DNA of 20,564 nucleotides from a virus. Within the stretch, counting starts at the first letter, position 1. Each line of letters opens with the position of its first letter. A program made the translations under genes and the position numbers. Below the pieces are notes generated by a model that was given only the letters and a program-made list of their open reading frames with translations, did no database searches and was not told the DNA's origin. The stretch covers positions 1 through 20,564 of IMG/VR virus record IMGVR_UViG_3300021356_000216; one strand, 5' to 3'. This document shows, piece after piece, positions 6,130-13,903 of the stretch.

Positions 6130-8966
6130 TAGCTGTATCCGCTTGTATATGAATTATCTTTATAGGCTTTTAATACTACAGGCGTATCGCTTCCTACCTC
6201 AGATAGTTCACCGTTAAAAATCATTTGTTTCATGTTCCACTCCAAGCGATCCCACTTTAACAATAAATTATTATCGTATGTAATCCGCATTAAATGATAC
6301 GGATATACGTGGTTATTTTGTCTACCACTCAAAGTTAATATTTTGGTAGGCAACTTATACAGTTCACCTAATAACGTTTTTATAAAATCTTGACTCTTAA
6401 CGTTATTCTGAGTCAAATCAATATTATTCCAACCTAATAAAATTGGTTCACCGTTTGATAGTTTCCAATAGTTCAAAACTCGTTTGTCAGCGTTAGATAC
6501 TGTTTCGTCTATATCAAAAAAAGACAAATTATAATCTAAATTTTGGTTATTGTTTTCGTTTATAGATAACGCATTAATTTTTACGCTGTCGTCCTGGTTT
6601 GTAATTGAACTAATATTAACTTGTATGGACTTGTACTTTACATATAGTCCATTTATGTAAGTTAGATACGATCTACTTGTTTCGTTGGTTGGTGGAACAA
6701 CGCCTACGCCCGTGTCATACGTCCATTCATATAAACTACTATTTCTTACGCTTGCTGTTACGTTGCAATCTCTTGTATTGTCGCCTGTTCCTGCCTGCTG
6801 TAGTGTAAAATAAAAATAACTTTTTGAACCAGAACCGTATAAATGCGATACGTCGGTCGATCCCATAATAGAATAACCTAAAGGCAACGCATCATTATTA
6901 CCCGTCCAATTATCTATATCTTTAGCCTCAATTAACGTGCGTAAACTTGTAAAAGTAGAACCGCCTACAAAATCCTCTTTAAATGGAACAACTGAATATA
7001 ATCTAATTTCTACCGTTGCCTCTGTACCTATTTCGTCAAATGTAGCCTCTATTTCTAACGTTGCATCAGTATTATATTCTTTTACTAACGACTCGTTTAT
7101 TATTTCGTAACTGTACCAATTACCATCTAAGCCTAAGTATTTACTACCGGCTTTTATCATAAATCGTAGTTTGATATATGGCGGCTGATACTCAAACTTT
7201 TTATCAATTCGATAACCTACATTGAATGTTATTTTATCGTTTGTTGTATAGTTTGTTTTTTTTATGTCAGTCGTTATATATGCGTTTCCACTTTGTTTTA
7301 CGTTAAACTCAGCCTCTAAATACTCATTGTTGCCGTCCATTGAAAAACTACCCGTATCTCCATTTAATACAGGCGTCCAATTTTTCGGTAATCCTCCAGG
7401 CTCTACATTTTCTGCTGTAAAATCGCTAACTAACTGATTATTAATTATTCTATTTTCGACCGCATTAATTGTATCGTAAATACCACTAAACCTAACATTA
7501 GCGCCATTAATAATACTATCTACATCTATCCGACTTGTAACTGTGCCATTACTTAAATATGCGCCTGCCGTTGTAAATTCTCTATAATCTACTGTATCTG
7601 CTGTTTGCTGAATTGGCCAAACATACCAATAACCTTCTGCGCTAAAAATTCGACAAGGCTGAGGTAAACTGCTTAATATAGATTGTATTACATCGTAACA
7701 ACTTGTAGGCTCGTTATCAACTACAAAGCAATCATTATTAAGGTATGTTTGTTTTAATGGGTCGTCAGTTGCTCCGTTATTTTGTTCATCAGCATAAAAA
7801 TTAATACAACTTCTAATATTTTGCTTTATGCCTGTTTTGGACAAGCAAAAGGTAAGTATATCTATTATTGATTCATTACCCGTTATACGCTGTCCTTCTG
7901 TCCATCCTTCCGACTCAGTATACGGCGTTACTGTGTATGTTATATTCTGCAAATCTGCCAAACCATCCACAATGCGTAACCCCGTAACTATATACGGTTC
8001 TTCTATATACGGTTCTTCGTAAATTTCTGGCACAATGTAGCCGCGCTGTATTACGTTTGCGCCTTGCGTTATTTCTACTAAATACTGCTTTTCGTTTATT
8101 ACCTTAAATTCGTTTGCCCATTGTTGGTCGGTTTCAGATACTAATTCAACCATCATAGATCCACCTAGTACCGTAGATAATCTGTCCTGGCTACTAGTGG
8201 ATCCCCACATTAATTTAACAGGCGTTGCACCGCTATAATCTAACTCCGTTACTGAGCCGCTATAATTAGATTCTTTAATGGTACAACGATGCGTAACATC
8301 CTGCCAATCCTTGTAATCAAAATAATACTTATCTGCATAAGACGCCGTTATATCTTCTGTAACAATTGCAATCGTTAAAATACTGCATCCATTAGAATCT
8401 AGCGCGTAAACATTGTAAGTACCTTTTAATAATGATGTAAAAGACTTGGTATAATTTGACCCATTAGTAGTAGTTGCAGATTGCATACTATCATAACTAG
8501 GTAAATTAGACGCATCCACTAAAGCAAATTTTACCGTAGATGAACTAGATACAGTAATAGTTATAGATCCGTCGGCCGTTCCGCTTGTTGCTTGTACTAC
8601 GGTTGTAGTTCCTTGTTGCTCGATGTCACAAACTACGGCGCTACAAGTTGGGCTATTTAATATAGTACGTTGTACAAAATAAGGAAAAGACGAATACCAA
8701 GATTGACTAGGGTCGTAAATATTAGTGAATGTGTTGAGCGTGGTAGATTCGCAAAACTCATAATTAGTAATTGTAACAGATGCGTAACCATTATTTACGT
8801 GCCAACTAGTAATAGCCGGCCCACCAGATAACCCGCCTCCGTTTTTATATTTTTGAATAACTCCTGTTGCATCGTTATAATATATTTCGATAACGTCGCC
8901 TGTATTGTATCCAGAAAAATACGACCCATTATTTATATTAAACCGTCCTAATAGATTTAACGACAT
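6129..8966 (-). CDS. Large tail-tip / baseplate hub-like protein with an SprB-like domain
   Basis: A 945-residue protein directly after the tape measure, the usual place for distal tail and hub proteins. Residues about 1-110 are beta-rich with paired cysteines. Residues about 113-205 resemble an SprB repeat of flavobacterial adhesins: ADGSITITV near 131-139 and LKGTYNVYALDSNGCS near 180-195. From about 212 onward (YYFDYKDWQDVTHRCTIKE, then LTVLGGSM-like and QYLVEITQGANVIQRGYIVPE strands) the sequence looks like a hub/structural domain common in Bacteroidota phages, with GYWYVWPIQ near 450. The C-terminus has YPYHLMRITYDNNLLLKWDRLEW. A 15-base tandem duplication encodes EEPYI twice near residue 320. 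The probable role is the tail-tip hub that carries the fibres and contacts the host surface. The functional label rests on position and size more than on a named family. Confidence 0.75.
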   Translation of the reverse strand: MSLNLLGRFNINNGSYFSGYNTGDVIEIYYNDATGVIQKYKNGGGLSGGPAITSWHVNNGYASVTITNYEFCESTTLNTFTNIYDPSQSWYSSFPYFVQRTILNSPTCSAVVCDIEQQGTTTVVQATSGTADGSITITVSSSSTVKFALVDASNLPSYDSMQSATTTNGSNYTKSFTSLLKGTYNVYALDSNGCSILTIAIVTEDITASYADKYYFDYKDWQDVTHRCTIKESNYSGSVTELDYSGATPVKLMWGSTSSQDRLSTVLGGSMMVELVSETDQQWANEFKVINEKQYLVEITQGANVIQRGYIVPEIYEEPYIEEPYIVTGLRIVDGLADLQNITYTVTPYTESEGWTEGQRITGNESIIDILTFCLSKTGIKQNIRSCINFYADEQNNGATDDPLKQTYLNNDCFVVDNEPTSCYDVIQSILSSLPQPCRIFSAEGYWYVWPIQQTADTVDYREFTTAGAYLSNGTVTSRIDVDSIINGANVRFSGIYDTINAVENRIINNQLVSDFTAENVEPGGLPKNWTPVLNGDTGSFSMDGNNEYLEAEFNVKQSGNAYITTDIKKTNYTTNDKITFNVGYRIDKKFEYQPPYIKLRFMIKAGSKYLGLDGNWYSYEIINESLVKEYNTDATLEIEATFDEIGTEATVEIRLYSVVPFKEDFVGGSTFTSLRTLIEAKDIDNWTGNNDALPLGYSIMGSTDVSHLYGSGSKSYFYFTLQQAGTGDNTRDCNVTASVRNSSLYEWTYDTGVGVVPPTNETSRSYLTYINGLYVKYKSIQVNISSITNQDDSVKINALSINENNNQNLDYNLSFFDIDETVSNADKRVLNYWKLSNGEPILLGWNNIDLTQNNVKSQDFIKTLLGELYKLPTKILTLSGRQNNHVYPYHLMRITYDNNLLLKWDRLEWNMKQMIFNGELSEVGSDTPVVLKAYKDNSYTSGYS
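7989..8018 (-). repeat. Tandem 15-base duplication in the tail-tip gene
   Basis: Two exact adjacent copies (7989-8003 and 8004-8018) of a 15-base unit. It adds five residues (EEPYI twice) at about residues 317-326 without disturbing the frame, at the junction between two beta-rich parts of the protein. Confidence 0.9.
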
Positions 8967-8967
8967 A

Positions 8968-10899
8968 TTACCCCGTTCTGCCTGTTATCGTTCGTTCACG
9001 ATCTAGCACATATACTAAATCACTACCTTGTATTCTAAATTGCCCATCTAAAGTAACCGATTGACCGCCTCTACCAATTCGACCGCTACTATCGCCTCCA
9101 AATGTAGATCCACCGCCGCCACTTGAATTAACGCCTAAACTTTTATTTAATAACCCCCCTGTCGCACCTAAAAAAGTACCTATACCTATTGCTGATATTG
9201 CTTGTTTTTTATTGCTAATTGATAATGGATTAGGTACACCACCCGTAGCCGCTTGTGCTAATAATGAATTAGCAAAAAATAACGCTCCTGCCTCAATAAA
9301 TTTAAAACCTATTGATCGCATCATAGATGCAAAACCTCGAGTTATTGCATCACCTACTGACTCTGTACCGTTAAAAATAGCATCTGCCATACTTGCAAAA
9401 CTAGACGCCATAGTTGTACTAACAGATGATAAGTCGTCGCCAAACTTTTTAGCAACCGGATAAATTTGCATGGCTTGCTCTGTTAATGTCGGGCCTAATC
9501 CACCCATATACAGTAGTGATTCTTCTATCTTACTTGTTGCCGCGTCTAATTTTTCGGCGTCAATTTCAAACCCATTTGATAATACACTAAACGCTCGATT
9601 ATAATCGCGACTTGCGCCTTCTATTGGGCTAGTGTCTACTTCAATGTTACGCAATGCGTCGGATCCTAATAAAAAATTAGGATCTGTTGCTTGCGTTGCG
9701 GGTCTATCTGTCGGTATAACAATACCATTACCTGGTGCAGGCGCTACAGTTGGTTGCATACCAGAGGTAATAGCATCAGCTAATTTTTTATAGCTTGTAG
9801 TCGTTTCGTCTATTTCTTTTTGCAGTTCGTTCCATGCTTGCGGCGTCCACCGATCCATACTTGCAACTGTTGCAAAGTCTGTTAATAATTGCGTAGCACC
9901 TCTAAAAAAGGCGTTAAATTTTGATCCCTCATTAAGTACAATACCATCTAACGCGCTTTTTAATTTTGCCAAATCAGTTAACAAATTATCCTCCATAACT
10001 TTAGTCATGTCAGACATTTCCTCTGTATTATCACTAAAAGCCACTATTAGCTTATTAACCTTTTCTGTATTATCAGCTAGGATAATACCCGCCGCGCCTG
10101 CACGTTTGCCGAACAACTCAGTAGCCGTACCTAACTTATCTGTACTATTGCGAACTTTAGCAAAAGCCTCATTTAATGTTAGTCCAGACTTATTAGATTC
10201 TATTAGTATCGTTCGTAAATCAGTACCCGCCTTACTTGCGTCTATTCCTGCATCGACTAGCGCACCTAAATACGCTGTAGTTTGTTCAACTGTTAAACCG
10301 AACGCCTTCGCATTTGCGCCAACGTTACCCATTGCAGTACCAAACTTTTCTAAATCTAATGCAGACTTAGAAAATGATTCGGCCATCGTGTTAGCAATGC
10401 GTCCTGCTTCTAACGTTTCTAGGCCAAAAGCATTTATTACATTACCGACTACTCTAGCGCTTTCGCCTAGTTCCGCATCCGCTACGGTTGCTAGTTGTCT
10501 AGTTGCATCTGTTAACTGTATTATGTCATTAGCGGCAAAACCTAAACGGCTAAATTCCTCTTGCAGTTTTCCTATTTCGGTTGCTGTAAATTTAGATCGT
10601 GCGCCTAAATCTTTTGCGTTTTTAGTTAGCGCGGCTATTTCATCTGCAGTCGCACCAGATACCGCCGCGACTTTATCCATTTGAAATTCAAAATTGGCTA
10701 ATGTGCTAACCGCAACTCTAGCGCCTTGAATAACCGCCGCACCGGCAAACATTTGAGCAAAACTAGACTGTATAGATTTACTAATCTTAGACGTGCTAGA
10801 TTGAAAGCGCTTCATTTGCGCCTTCGATTGGTTCAGCTTGCGCGTTAAATCTTTGTTATCCGCTACTAACCTAGCAACTAATTTAGCTTCTAATGCCAT
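8968..10899 (-). CDS. Tail tape measure protein
   Basis: A 643-residue protein that should fill the tail tube, set its length and be ejected during DNA delivery. The N-terminus is coiled (DNKDLTRKLNQSKAQMKRFQ). From about residue 67 to 330 it has the TP901-type tape measure domain: FEFQMDKVAAVSGAT, TKNAKDLGARSKFTATEI, EFSRLGFAANDI, FGTAMGNVGANAKAFGLTVE, AYLGALVDAGIDASKAGTDLR, LFGKRAGAAGIIL. A hydrophobic stretch at about 540-610 (GALFFANSLLAQAA, AIGIGTFLGATGGLL) may interact with the host membrane. At roughly 0.15 nm per residue it implies a tail near 95 nm, an estimate from the general relation, not a measurement. It overlaps the gp10-like gene by 17 bases. A long opposite-strand frame (10007-10684) is a coding shadow. 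Confidence 0.95.
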   Translation of the reverse strand: MALEAKLVARLVADNKDLTRKLNQSKAQMKRFQSSTSKISKSIQSSFAQMFAGAAVIQGARVAVSTLANFEFQMDKVAAVSGATADEIAALTKNAKDLGARSKFTATEIGKLQEEFSRLGFAANDIIQLTDATRQLATVADAELGESARVVGNVINAFGLETLEAGRIANTMAESFSKSALDLEKFGTAMGNVGANAKAFGLTVEQTTAYLGALVDAGIDASKAGTDLRTILIESNKSGLTLNEAFAKVRNSTDKLGTATELFGKRAGAAGIILADNTEKVNKLIVAFSDNTEEMSDMTKVMEDNLLTDLAKLKSALDGIVLNEGSKFNAFFRGATQLLTDFATVASMDRWTPQAWNELQKEIDETTTSYKKLADAITSGMQPTVAPAPGNGIVIPTDRPATQATDPNFLLGSDALRNIEVDTSPIEGASRDYNRAFSVLSNGFEIDAEKLDAATSKIEESLLYMGGLGPTLTEQAMQIYPVAKKFGDDLSSVSTTMASSFASMADAIFNGTESVGDAITRGFASMMRSIGFKFIEAGALFFANSLLAQAATGGVPNPLSISNKKQAISAIGIGTFLGATGGLLNKSLGVNSSGGGGSTFGGDSSGRIGRGGQSVTLDGQFRIQGSDLVYVLDRERTITGRTG

Positions 10900-11416
10900 A
10901 TCTTTTTATTGACCTATCAAACGCCTTTTGAATCATAGGGATCCTTAATCGCTTGTAAATACTCATTGATTTCGTCACCTCAGTATTAAAAGCCATTTCT
11001 ATAAAATCGCCTTTACCTTGTGTCGTGCCTGTGTTATATTTCATTCTACTAGTTGAACTTTTAGCCGTCCATTGCCGACCTTGTGCAACTAATTTAGCCC
11101 AACCATATGCAGTAAAATGCGTTCGATCCTTTAGGCCTTTTACGGGTATATCTACTATATTTTTCATCTGGATATTAACGCCGCCCTTATAACGACTACG
11201 TCGTATGTTTTGCGCCATTAACAGCATTTTACTAAACCCGTCTTTATCTGTACCTTTTGCGTATGATTTTACGTAATTTCTAGCTTTTTTTTCAATGGGT
11301 TGCGACGCCTTCCATAATGCAGACTGTTCGCCTTTTCCTCTTATCTGAATAGGAATATCATCAAGTATTTTAATAAACTCATCAATACCGTCAAATCTTA
11401 CGCCCTTTTTTGCCAT
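10883..11416 (-). CDS. HK97 gp10-like tail completion/head-tail joining protein
   Basis: A 177-residue basic protein. The N-terminal pattern (GIDEFIKILDDIPIQIRGK, ALWKASQPIEKKARNYVKSYA) matches the usual layout of HK97 gp10-like proteins: a short 'G.dE..k.L' helix, then 'al.kaa..i...ak' and a variable loop. The rest (KMLLMAQNIRRSRYK, HFTAYGWAKLVAQGRQW) is compatible with this fold. It would be part of the tail completion or head-tail interface. Its position is unusual: in most HK97-like phages the gp10-like gene precedes the tail tube gene, whereas here it lies between the tail chaperone and the tape measure. It overlaps the T frame by 19 bases and the tape measure by 17. Assignment is by pattern from memory. 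Confidence 0.65.
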   Translation of the reverse strand: MAKKGVRFDGIDEFIKILDDIPIQIRGKGEQSALWKASQPIEKKARNYVKSYAKGTDKDGFSKMLLMAQNIRRSRYKGGVNIQMKNIVDIPVKGLKDRTHFTAYGWAKLVAQGRQWTAKSSTSRMKYNTGTTQGKGDFIEMAFNTEVTKSMSIYKRLRIPMIQKAFDRSIKRYGIRS

Positions 11417-11697
11417 TTTACCCGTTTCTTACCTTTTGCGCTATCTTTTTCGTCTATTGGCGTTTTTATATCGCTATACTTTATCTCTTTACTGCCTTGC
11501 ATAGCTATTACAGAATAATAACTAACCATTCTGGCGCGTTCCCATTCTTGCCGCTGTTTAATTTCATACCCTTGTACCGCTAATTGATAATCTTTTACAG
11601 TCCAAGTTAAAAAATCACTTAAACAAGCCCCAATACAACCCAATGCGACCCTACACATTTCATCCAATGGATCGAGCGTATCGGGGCTGTTTAATTT
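11398..11697 (-). CDS. Tail assembly chaperone T segment, made as a G-T fusion by -1 frameshift
   Basis: This frame has no good start of its own: the first possible start is a TTG at 11667 and no ribosome site precedes it. It is open in the -1 frame relative to the G gene from a TGA at 11706-11704 onward. Slippage at 11694-11703 would join residue 94 of G to this frame, giving a fusion of about 193 residues that continues KLNSPDTLDPLDEMCRVALG and ends in the basic tail KGKKRVKWQKRA. It lies between G and the gp10-like gene, close to the tape measure, where lambda-type GT chaperones are encoded. The product should coat the tape measure during tail assembly, with G in excess. A helical stretch rich in charged residues (EIKQRQEWERARMV) is visible. 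Confidence 0.8.
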   Translation of the reverse strand, partial: KLNSPDTLDPLDEMCRVALGCIGACLSDFLTWTVKDYQLAVQGYEIKQRQEWERARMVSYYSVIAMQGSKEIKYSDIKTPIDEKDSAKGKKRVKWQKRA

Positions 11698-11978
11698 TTT
11701 GGGTCATCTTCTTTATCAGTTCCTAAATTACACCATTCAGCAAATGCCTCCCACACTACGGCGGCGTCTTTTAGGCTCAAACCTTGTTCTATATCCTCAC
11801 GCGACGGTACGTCACTTGTATCGCTATATTTACCATACTTTAAACCAACGTAGGATAAAGCCCCGAAATAATCCGGGTCTAATATTTCTTCGTTGGTTAA
11901 TTTAAACGGGCTGATTCCTGTCAACTGTTTAAATTCACGTAAAGCCGCAATATTATATTTTAGGTCGCTTTTTTTCAT
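11691..11978 (-). CDS. Tail assembly chaperone G
   Basis: A 95-residue acidic protein placed directly after the tail tube gene and before the tape measure. The pattern YNIAALREFKQLTGISPFKL (aromatic, 'aL.ef...tG') followed by LKDAAVVWEAFAEWCNLG is typical of tail assembly chaperones, which bind the tape measure and recruit tail tube subunits and do not remain in the mature virion. The last codons hold a slippery sequence that lets a fraction of ribosomes continue in the -1 frame into T. The gene starts four bases after the tail tube stop with the leader AATATT before ATG, and the first codons (ATGAAAAAAAGC) are A-rich. Confidence 0.8.
   Translation of the reverse strand: MKKSDLKYNIAALREFKQLTGISPFKLTNEEILDPDYFGALSYVGLKYGKYSDTSDVPSREDIEQGLSLKDAAVVWEAFAEWCNLGTDKEDDPKN
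11694..11703 (-). promoter_or_regulatory. Programmed -1 ribosomal frameshift site (slippery CCCAAAAAAT)
   Basis: On the coding strand the bases read C CCA AAA AAT TAA in the G frame. Two canonical X XXY YYZ heptamers overlap here: C CCA AAA and A AAA AAT, both in the correct phase. The -1 frame is closed by TGA at 11706-11704 immediately before, and the 0 frame by TAA at 11693-11691 immediately after, so the shift can occur only inside this 10-base window. Such a narrow window filled by slippery heptamers between G- and T-type frames is strong evidence. Confidence 0.88.
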
Positions 11979-11982
11979 AATA

Positions 11983-12384
11983 TTAGGATTCCGTTCCGGT
12001 TGTTACTGCACCGTTTACCTCAATTGTAAATGTATATCTCATAGCGTCATCTAACGCGCCTGTTTTGTCAATACTTGCAACGATTCCAGAACCCGTTAAA
12101 TTACTATCTCCTGTAACATTTGTACTGATTTCCCATGTTACGTCTGTATTGGTTGCAAAATCACTAATTAACTCATCAAATCCCTCTGTAGCCGCATAAT
12201 CTACAAAAGCATTTGCCGTTATTGTTGCTGATCTTGTACCAGGTAGTACCTCACGCCAATAACTACTGTTTTTGTTAGTAACGTCTATGGTTTGTTTGCT
12301 GAAACTAATGCTAACATCGACCAAGTCCTCAACTTGTGCAGAGTTAGTTAATAGTAGTAGCGTAGTGCCCGATTTTATTGCCAT
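11983..12384 (-). CDS. Major tail tube protein
   Basis: A 133-residue protein of the phage tail tube family, which polymerises into the tail tube around the tape measure. The pattern is typical: an N-terminal MAIKSGTTLLLL, a strand VEDLVDVSISFSKQTIDVTNKNS (the 'd.td.s..T..' strand), SYWREVLPGTRSATITANAFVD, and a C-terminal strand MRYTFTIEVNGAVTTG. It precedes the G/T chaperone genes, as in most siphoviruses. The leader directly before the start is extremely A-rich (ATAAAACAAAAAA before ATG) with no Shine-Dalgarno, as seen for strongly translated genes of Bacteroidota. Confidence 0.9.
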   Translation of the reverse strand: MAIKSGTTLLLLTNSAQVEDLVDVSISFSKQTIDVTNKNSSYWREVLPGTRSATITANAFVDYAATEGFDELISDFATNTDVTWEISTNVTGDSNLTGSGIVASIDKTGALDDAMRYTFTIEVNGAVTTGTES

Positions 12385-12403
12385 TTTTTTGTTTTATTTT
12401 TAG

Positions 12404-12598
12404 TTATTTAATTTCTACTCCCGATTTTTCTAATTTTTCAATCAGTTCTTTTGTTGGCTCAAAGTCTTTTGCCGCTTTTGCGTGTTTTGACTTTATCACC
12501 GTTTTCGCTAGGTCATCACTTAATATAGTTCGTTTTCCTTTTGGAAAAATTCGACCGCGTTCGTCTTTGTATTCTTTTATAAATTCTACTTTTTGCAT
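12404..12598 (-). CDS. Small protein of unknown function in the connector/tail block
   Basis: A 64-residue, lysine- and glutamate-rich protein (MQKVEFIKEYKDERGRIFPK at the start; PTKELIEKLEKSGVEIK at the end). The start, 'v.FiK.Y...Gr.f.KG', resembles short beta-type proteins often found among head-connector genes of phages, but I cannot name a family. It lies 5 bases after the DUF3168-like gene and 19 bases before the tail tube gene. There is no signal or membrane segment. Confidence 0.7.
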   Translation of the reverse strand: MQKVEFIKEYKDERGRIFPKGKRTILSDDLAKTVIKSKHAKAAKDFEPTKELIEKLEKSGVEIK

Positions 12599-12603
12599 TT
12601 GCT

Positions 12604-12993
12604 TTATCTATTTAACCAAACATCATAAGTCTGTTCGACCATAAATGCTCTTTTGTTTCCGCTATTCTCAATACTATCTGTTTGCTCATCTTGAAAATAG
12701 GCATAGGCTGTACCATCAGCCCTATAATAATCTAACGCCGCACGTACTTCATCGGCTAGGTTTTTAGCGCCTTTAACGGATCCGCTTGTAATGTAACGAT
12801 CGCCAAACGATAATACGCGACATTGTACCCGATCAAATGTAGACGCGCCATTATGTGTATTATGTGGCTCGGTCGTATCCTGCATAATTACTATGTAAGG
12901 ACGACTAGCGCCGCCTTCGGATTGCTCGTAATATATATCTTCGGTTATGCCTTGCGCTACCAATCTATTTAATATCGTTTGTTGTGCGCTCAT
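12604..12993 (-). CDS. Tail completion/terminator protein, DUF3168 (SPP1 gp17)-like
   Basis: A 129-residue protein. The pattern fits the tail terminator family: an N-terminal helix (AQQTILNRLVAQG), YIVIMQDTTEP near 33-43, then FDRVQCRVLSFGD and KGAKNLADEVRAALDYY ('v...a..ia..vr.aLd'), and a last strand ENSGNKRAFMVEQTYDVWLNR typical of the 'i.....y.v' ending. It would cap the tail tube and join tail to head. Its ATG directly follows the stop of the head closure gene with no intergenic base. Position before the tail tube gene is the expected one. Confidence 0.75.
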   Translation of the reverse strand: MSAQQTILNRLVAQGITEDIYYEQSEGGASRPYIVIMQDTTEPHNTHNGASTFDRVQCRVLSFGDRYITSGSVKGAKNLADEVRAALDYYRADGTAYAYFQDEQTDSIENSGNKRAFMVEQTYDVWLNR

Positions 12994-13347
12994 TTAATCA
13001 TCTGACCTATTAACGCCCTCAATAACTGTAACCCATTTAGAACCTTTCCAAGGGGTTACCCTTGTCATATAAAACCAATTATCATCGGTTTCATCGGTTT
13101 CTCTGAAACGCATGGTATCTGCATTAAAACCTCGACCAGATGCCATTATTTTATACCGTCTACGCTCAATGTTTAACGGTTGCCCTGCTTCCTCATCATC
13201 CTTAGCACCGGCAAATATTAACTGCGCTCTTACGTCTAATTCCAAATTGCTCCATGACTCACTAACATCACCAGATACAACTCGCGTAACTTCCTGCACT
13301 TGTAGCGATCTATCGTAATTGTACGGACTGTCTGTTAAGGTTGGCAT
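12994..13347 (-). CDS. Head closure protein (SPP1 gp16 / phage head-tail adaptor-like)
   Basis: A 117-residue protein with the expected beta-barrel pattern: a polar N-terminus (TDSPYNYDRSLQVQEVTRVV), ESWSNLELDVRAQLIFA ('W.....v.a.v....'), NIERRRYKIMASGRGFNADTMRF ('..v.ir.......r'), and a final WFYMTRVTPWKGSKWVTVIEGV. This family closes the connector under the portal and joins it to the tail. It starts 38 bases inside the gp6-like gene; this overlap is longer than its neighbours' overlaps, but no later methionine gives a family-length protein. Confidence 0.75.
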   Translation of the reverse strand: MPTLTDSPYNYDRSLQVQEVTRVVSGDVSESWSNLELDVRAQLIFAGAKDDEEAGQPLNIERRRYKIMASGRGFNADTMRFRETDETDDNWFYMTRVTPWKGSKWVTVIEGVNRSDD

Positions 13348-13900
13348 ACCAGGCTAACGTATTTAATCTGTTTTTATTAATAATATTTTCGTAGGCTACC
13401 GACATATCTAAATTATAGTATAACTGAGATAATTTTAGCAGTATAGCGTATTCTAATGTCTTTGTTTCAGCGTTGCTACTAATGCCATATCCTGCCGTGT
13501 ATTCTATTTCTATAACGCTATTTAAATCTTCATTCACATCTGTAGGCCATCCGTTTACCTCAACTATACGCGCATCTGTTTCGCCGATAACTACCTTATA
13601 GTCTACGTCCGATGTTAATGTCTGTTCTACGCCGTCACTATTGGTATATTTAACGGCCGCAACTGATTGAATACGACCCATTGGTAAATAAATTTCGCTA
13701 GGAAAATAATCTAGCTTCATAGTAAACACCGTATTTAATATTGCTTTGTTTATATCGGCCTCAACTTCTTTTCTCGCTGTTTCTAACGCGCGGGTAACAT
13801 TAGTATCGTCATACGTTGAACTAATGCGTAACTGCTGTTTAGCGTCGGCCAACGGTACTAAATCCGTCGTGGTATAATCCGTTTTAATATAAACTCGCAT
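13310..13900 (-). CDS. Head-tail connector protein, HK97 gp6-like
   Basis: A 196-residue protein. The N-terminal pattern VPLADAKQQLRISSTYDDTN ('lsleeak.hLrid...dD..i'), the helix ALETARKEVEADINKAIL, the beta segment MGRIQSVAAVKYTNSDGVEQ and VIEIEYTAGYG are hallmarks of gp6-like adaptors that ring the portal and gate DNA exit. The C-terminal helix (TLEYAILLKLSQLYYNLD) is also typical. It starts three bases after the SAP-domain protein stop and ends inside the head closure gene, consistent with one operon. Confidence 0.9.
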   Translation of the reverse strand: MRVYIKTDYTTTDLVPLADAKQQLRISSTYDDTNVTRALETARKEVEADINKAILNTVFTMKLDYFPSEIYLPMGRIQSVAAVKYTNSDGVEQTLTSDVDYKVVIGETDARIVEVNGWPTDVNEDLNSVIEIEYTAGYGISSNAETKTLEYAILLKLSQLYYNLDMSVAYENIINKNRLNTLAWYANLNRQSVQLR

Positions 13901-13903
13901 TTA

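Noticed and set aside
10007-10684. Plus-strand frame of 225 codons opposite the tape measure gene
   Set aside because: It lies wholly inside the well-supported tape measure gene, is Ser/Ala/Val-rich low-complexity in translation, and has no motif; it is an antisense shadow.
11398-11667. T frame as an independent gene from the TTG at 11667
   Set aside because: No ribosome site or A-rich leader precedes the TTG, the frame is open upstream to the slippery site, and the -1 frame relation to G fits a fusion product better.
12378-12644. Plus-strand frame of 88 codons rich in Phe and Ser
   Set aside because: It runs antisense to the 64-residue gene and its A-rich flanks; the Phe-rich translation is what antisense of Lys/Glu codons gives.
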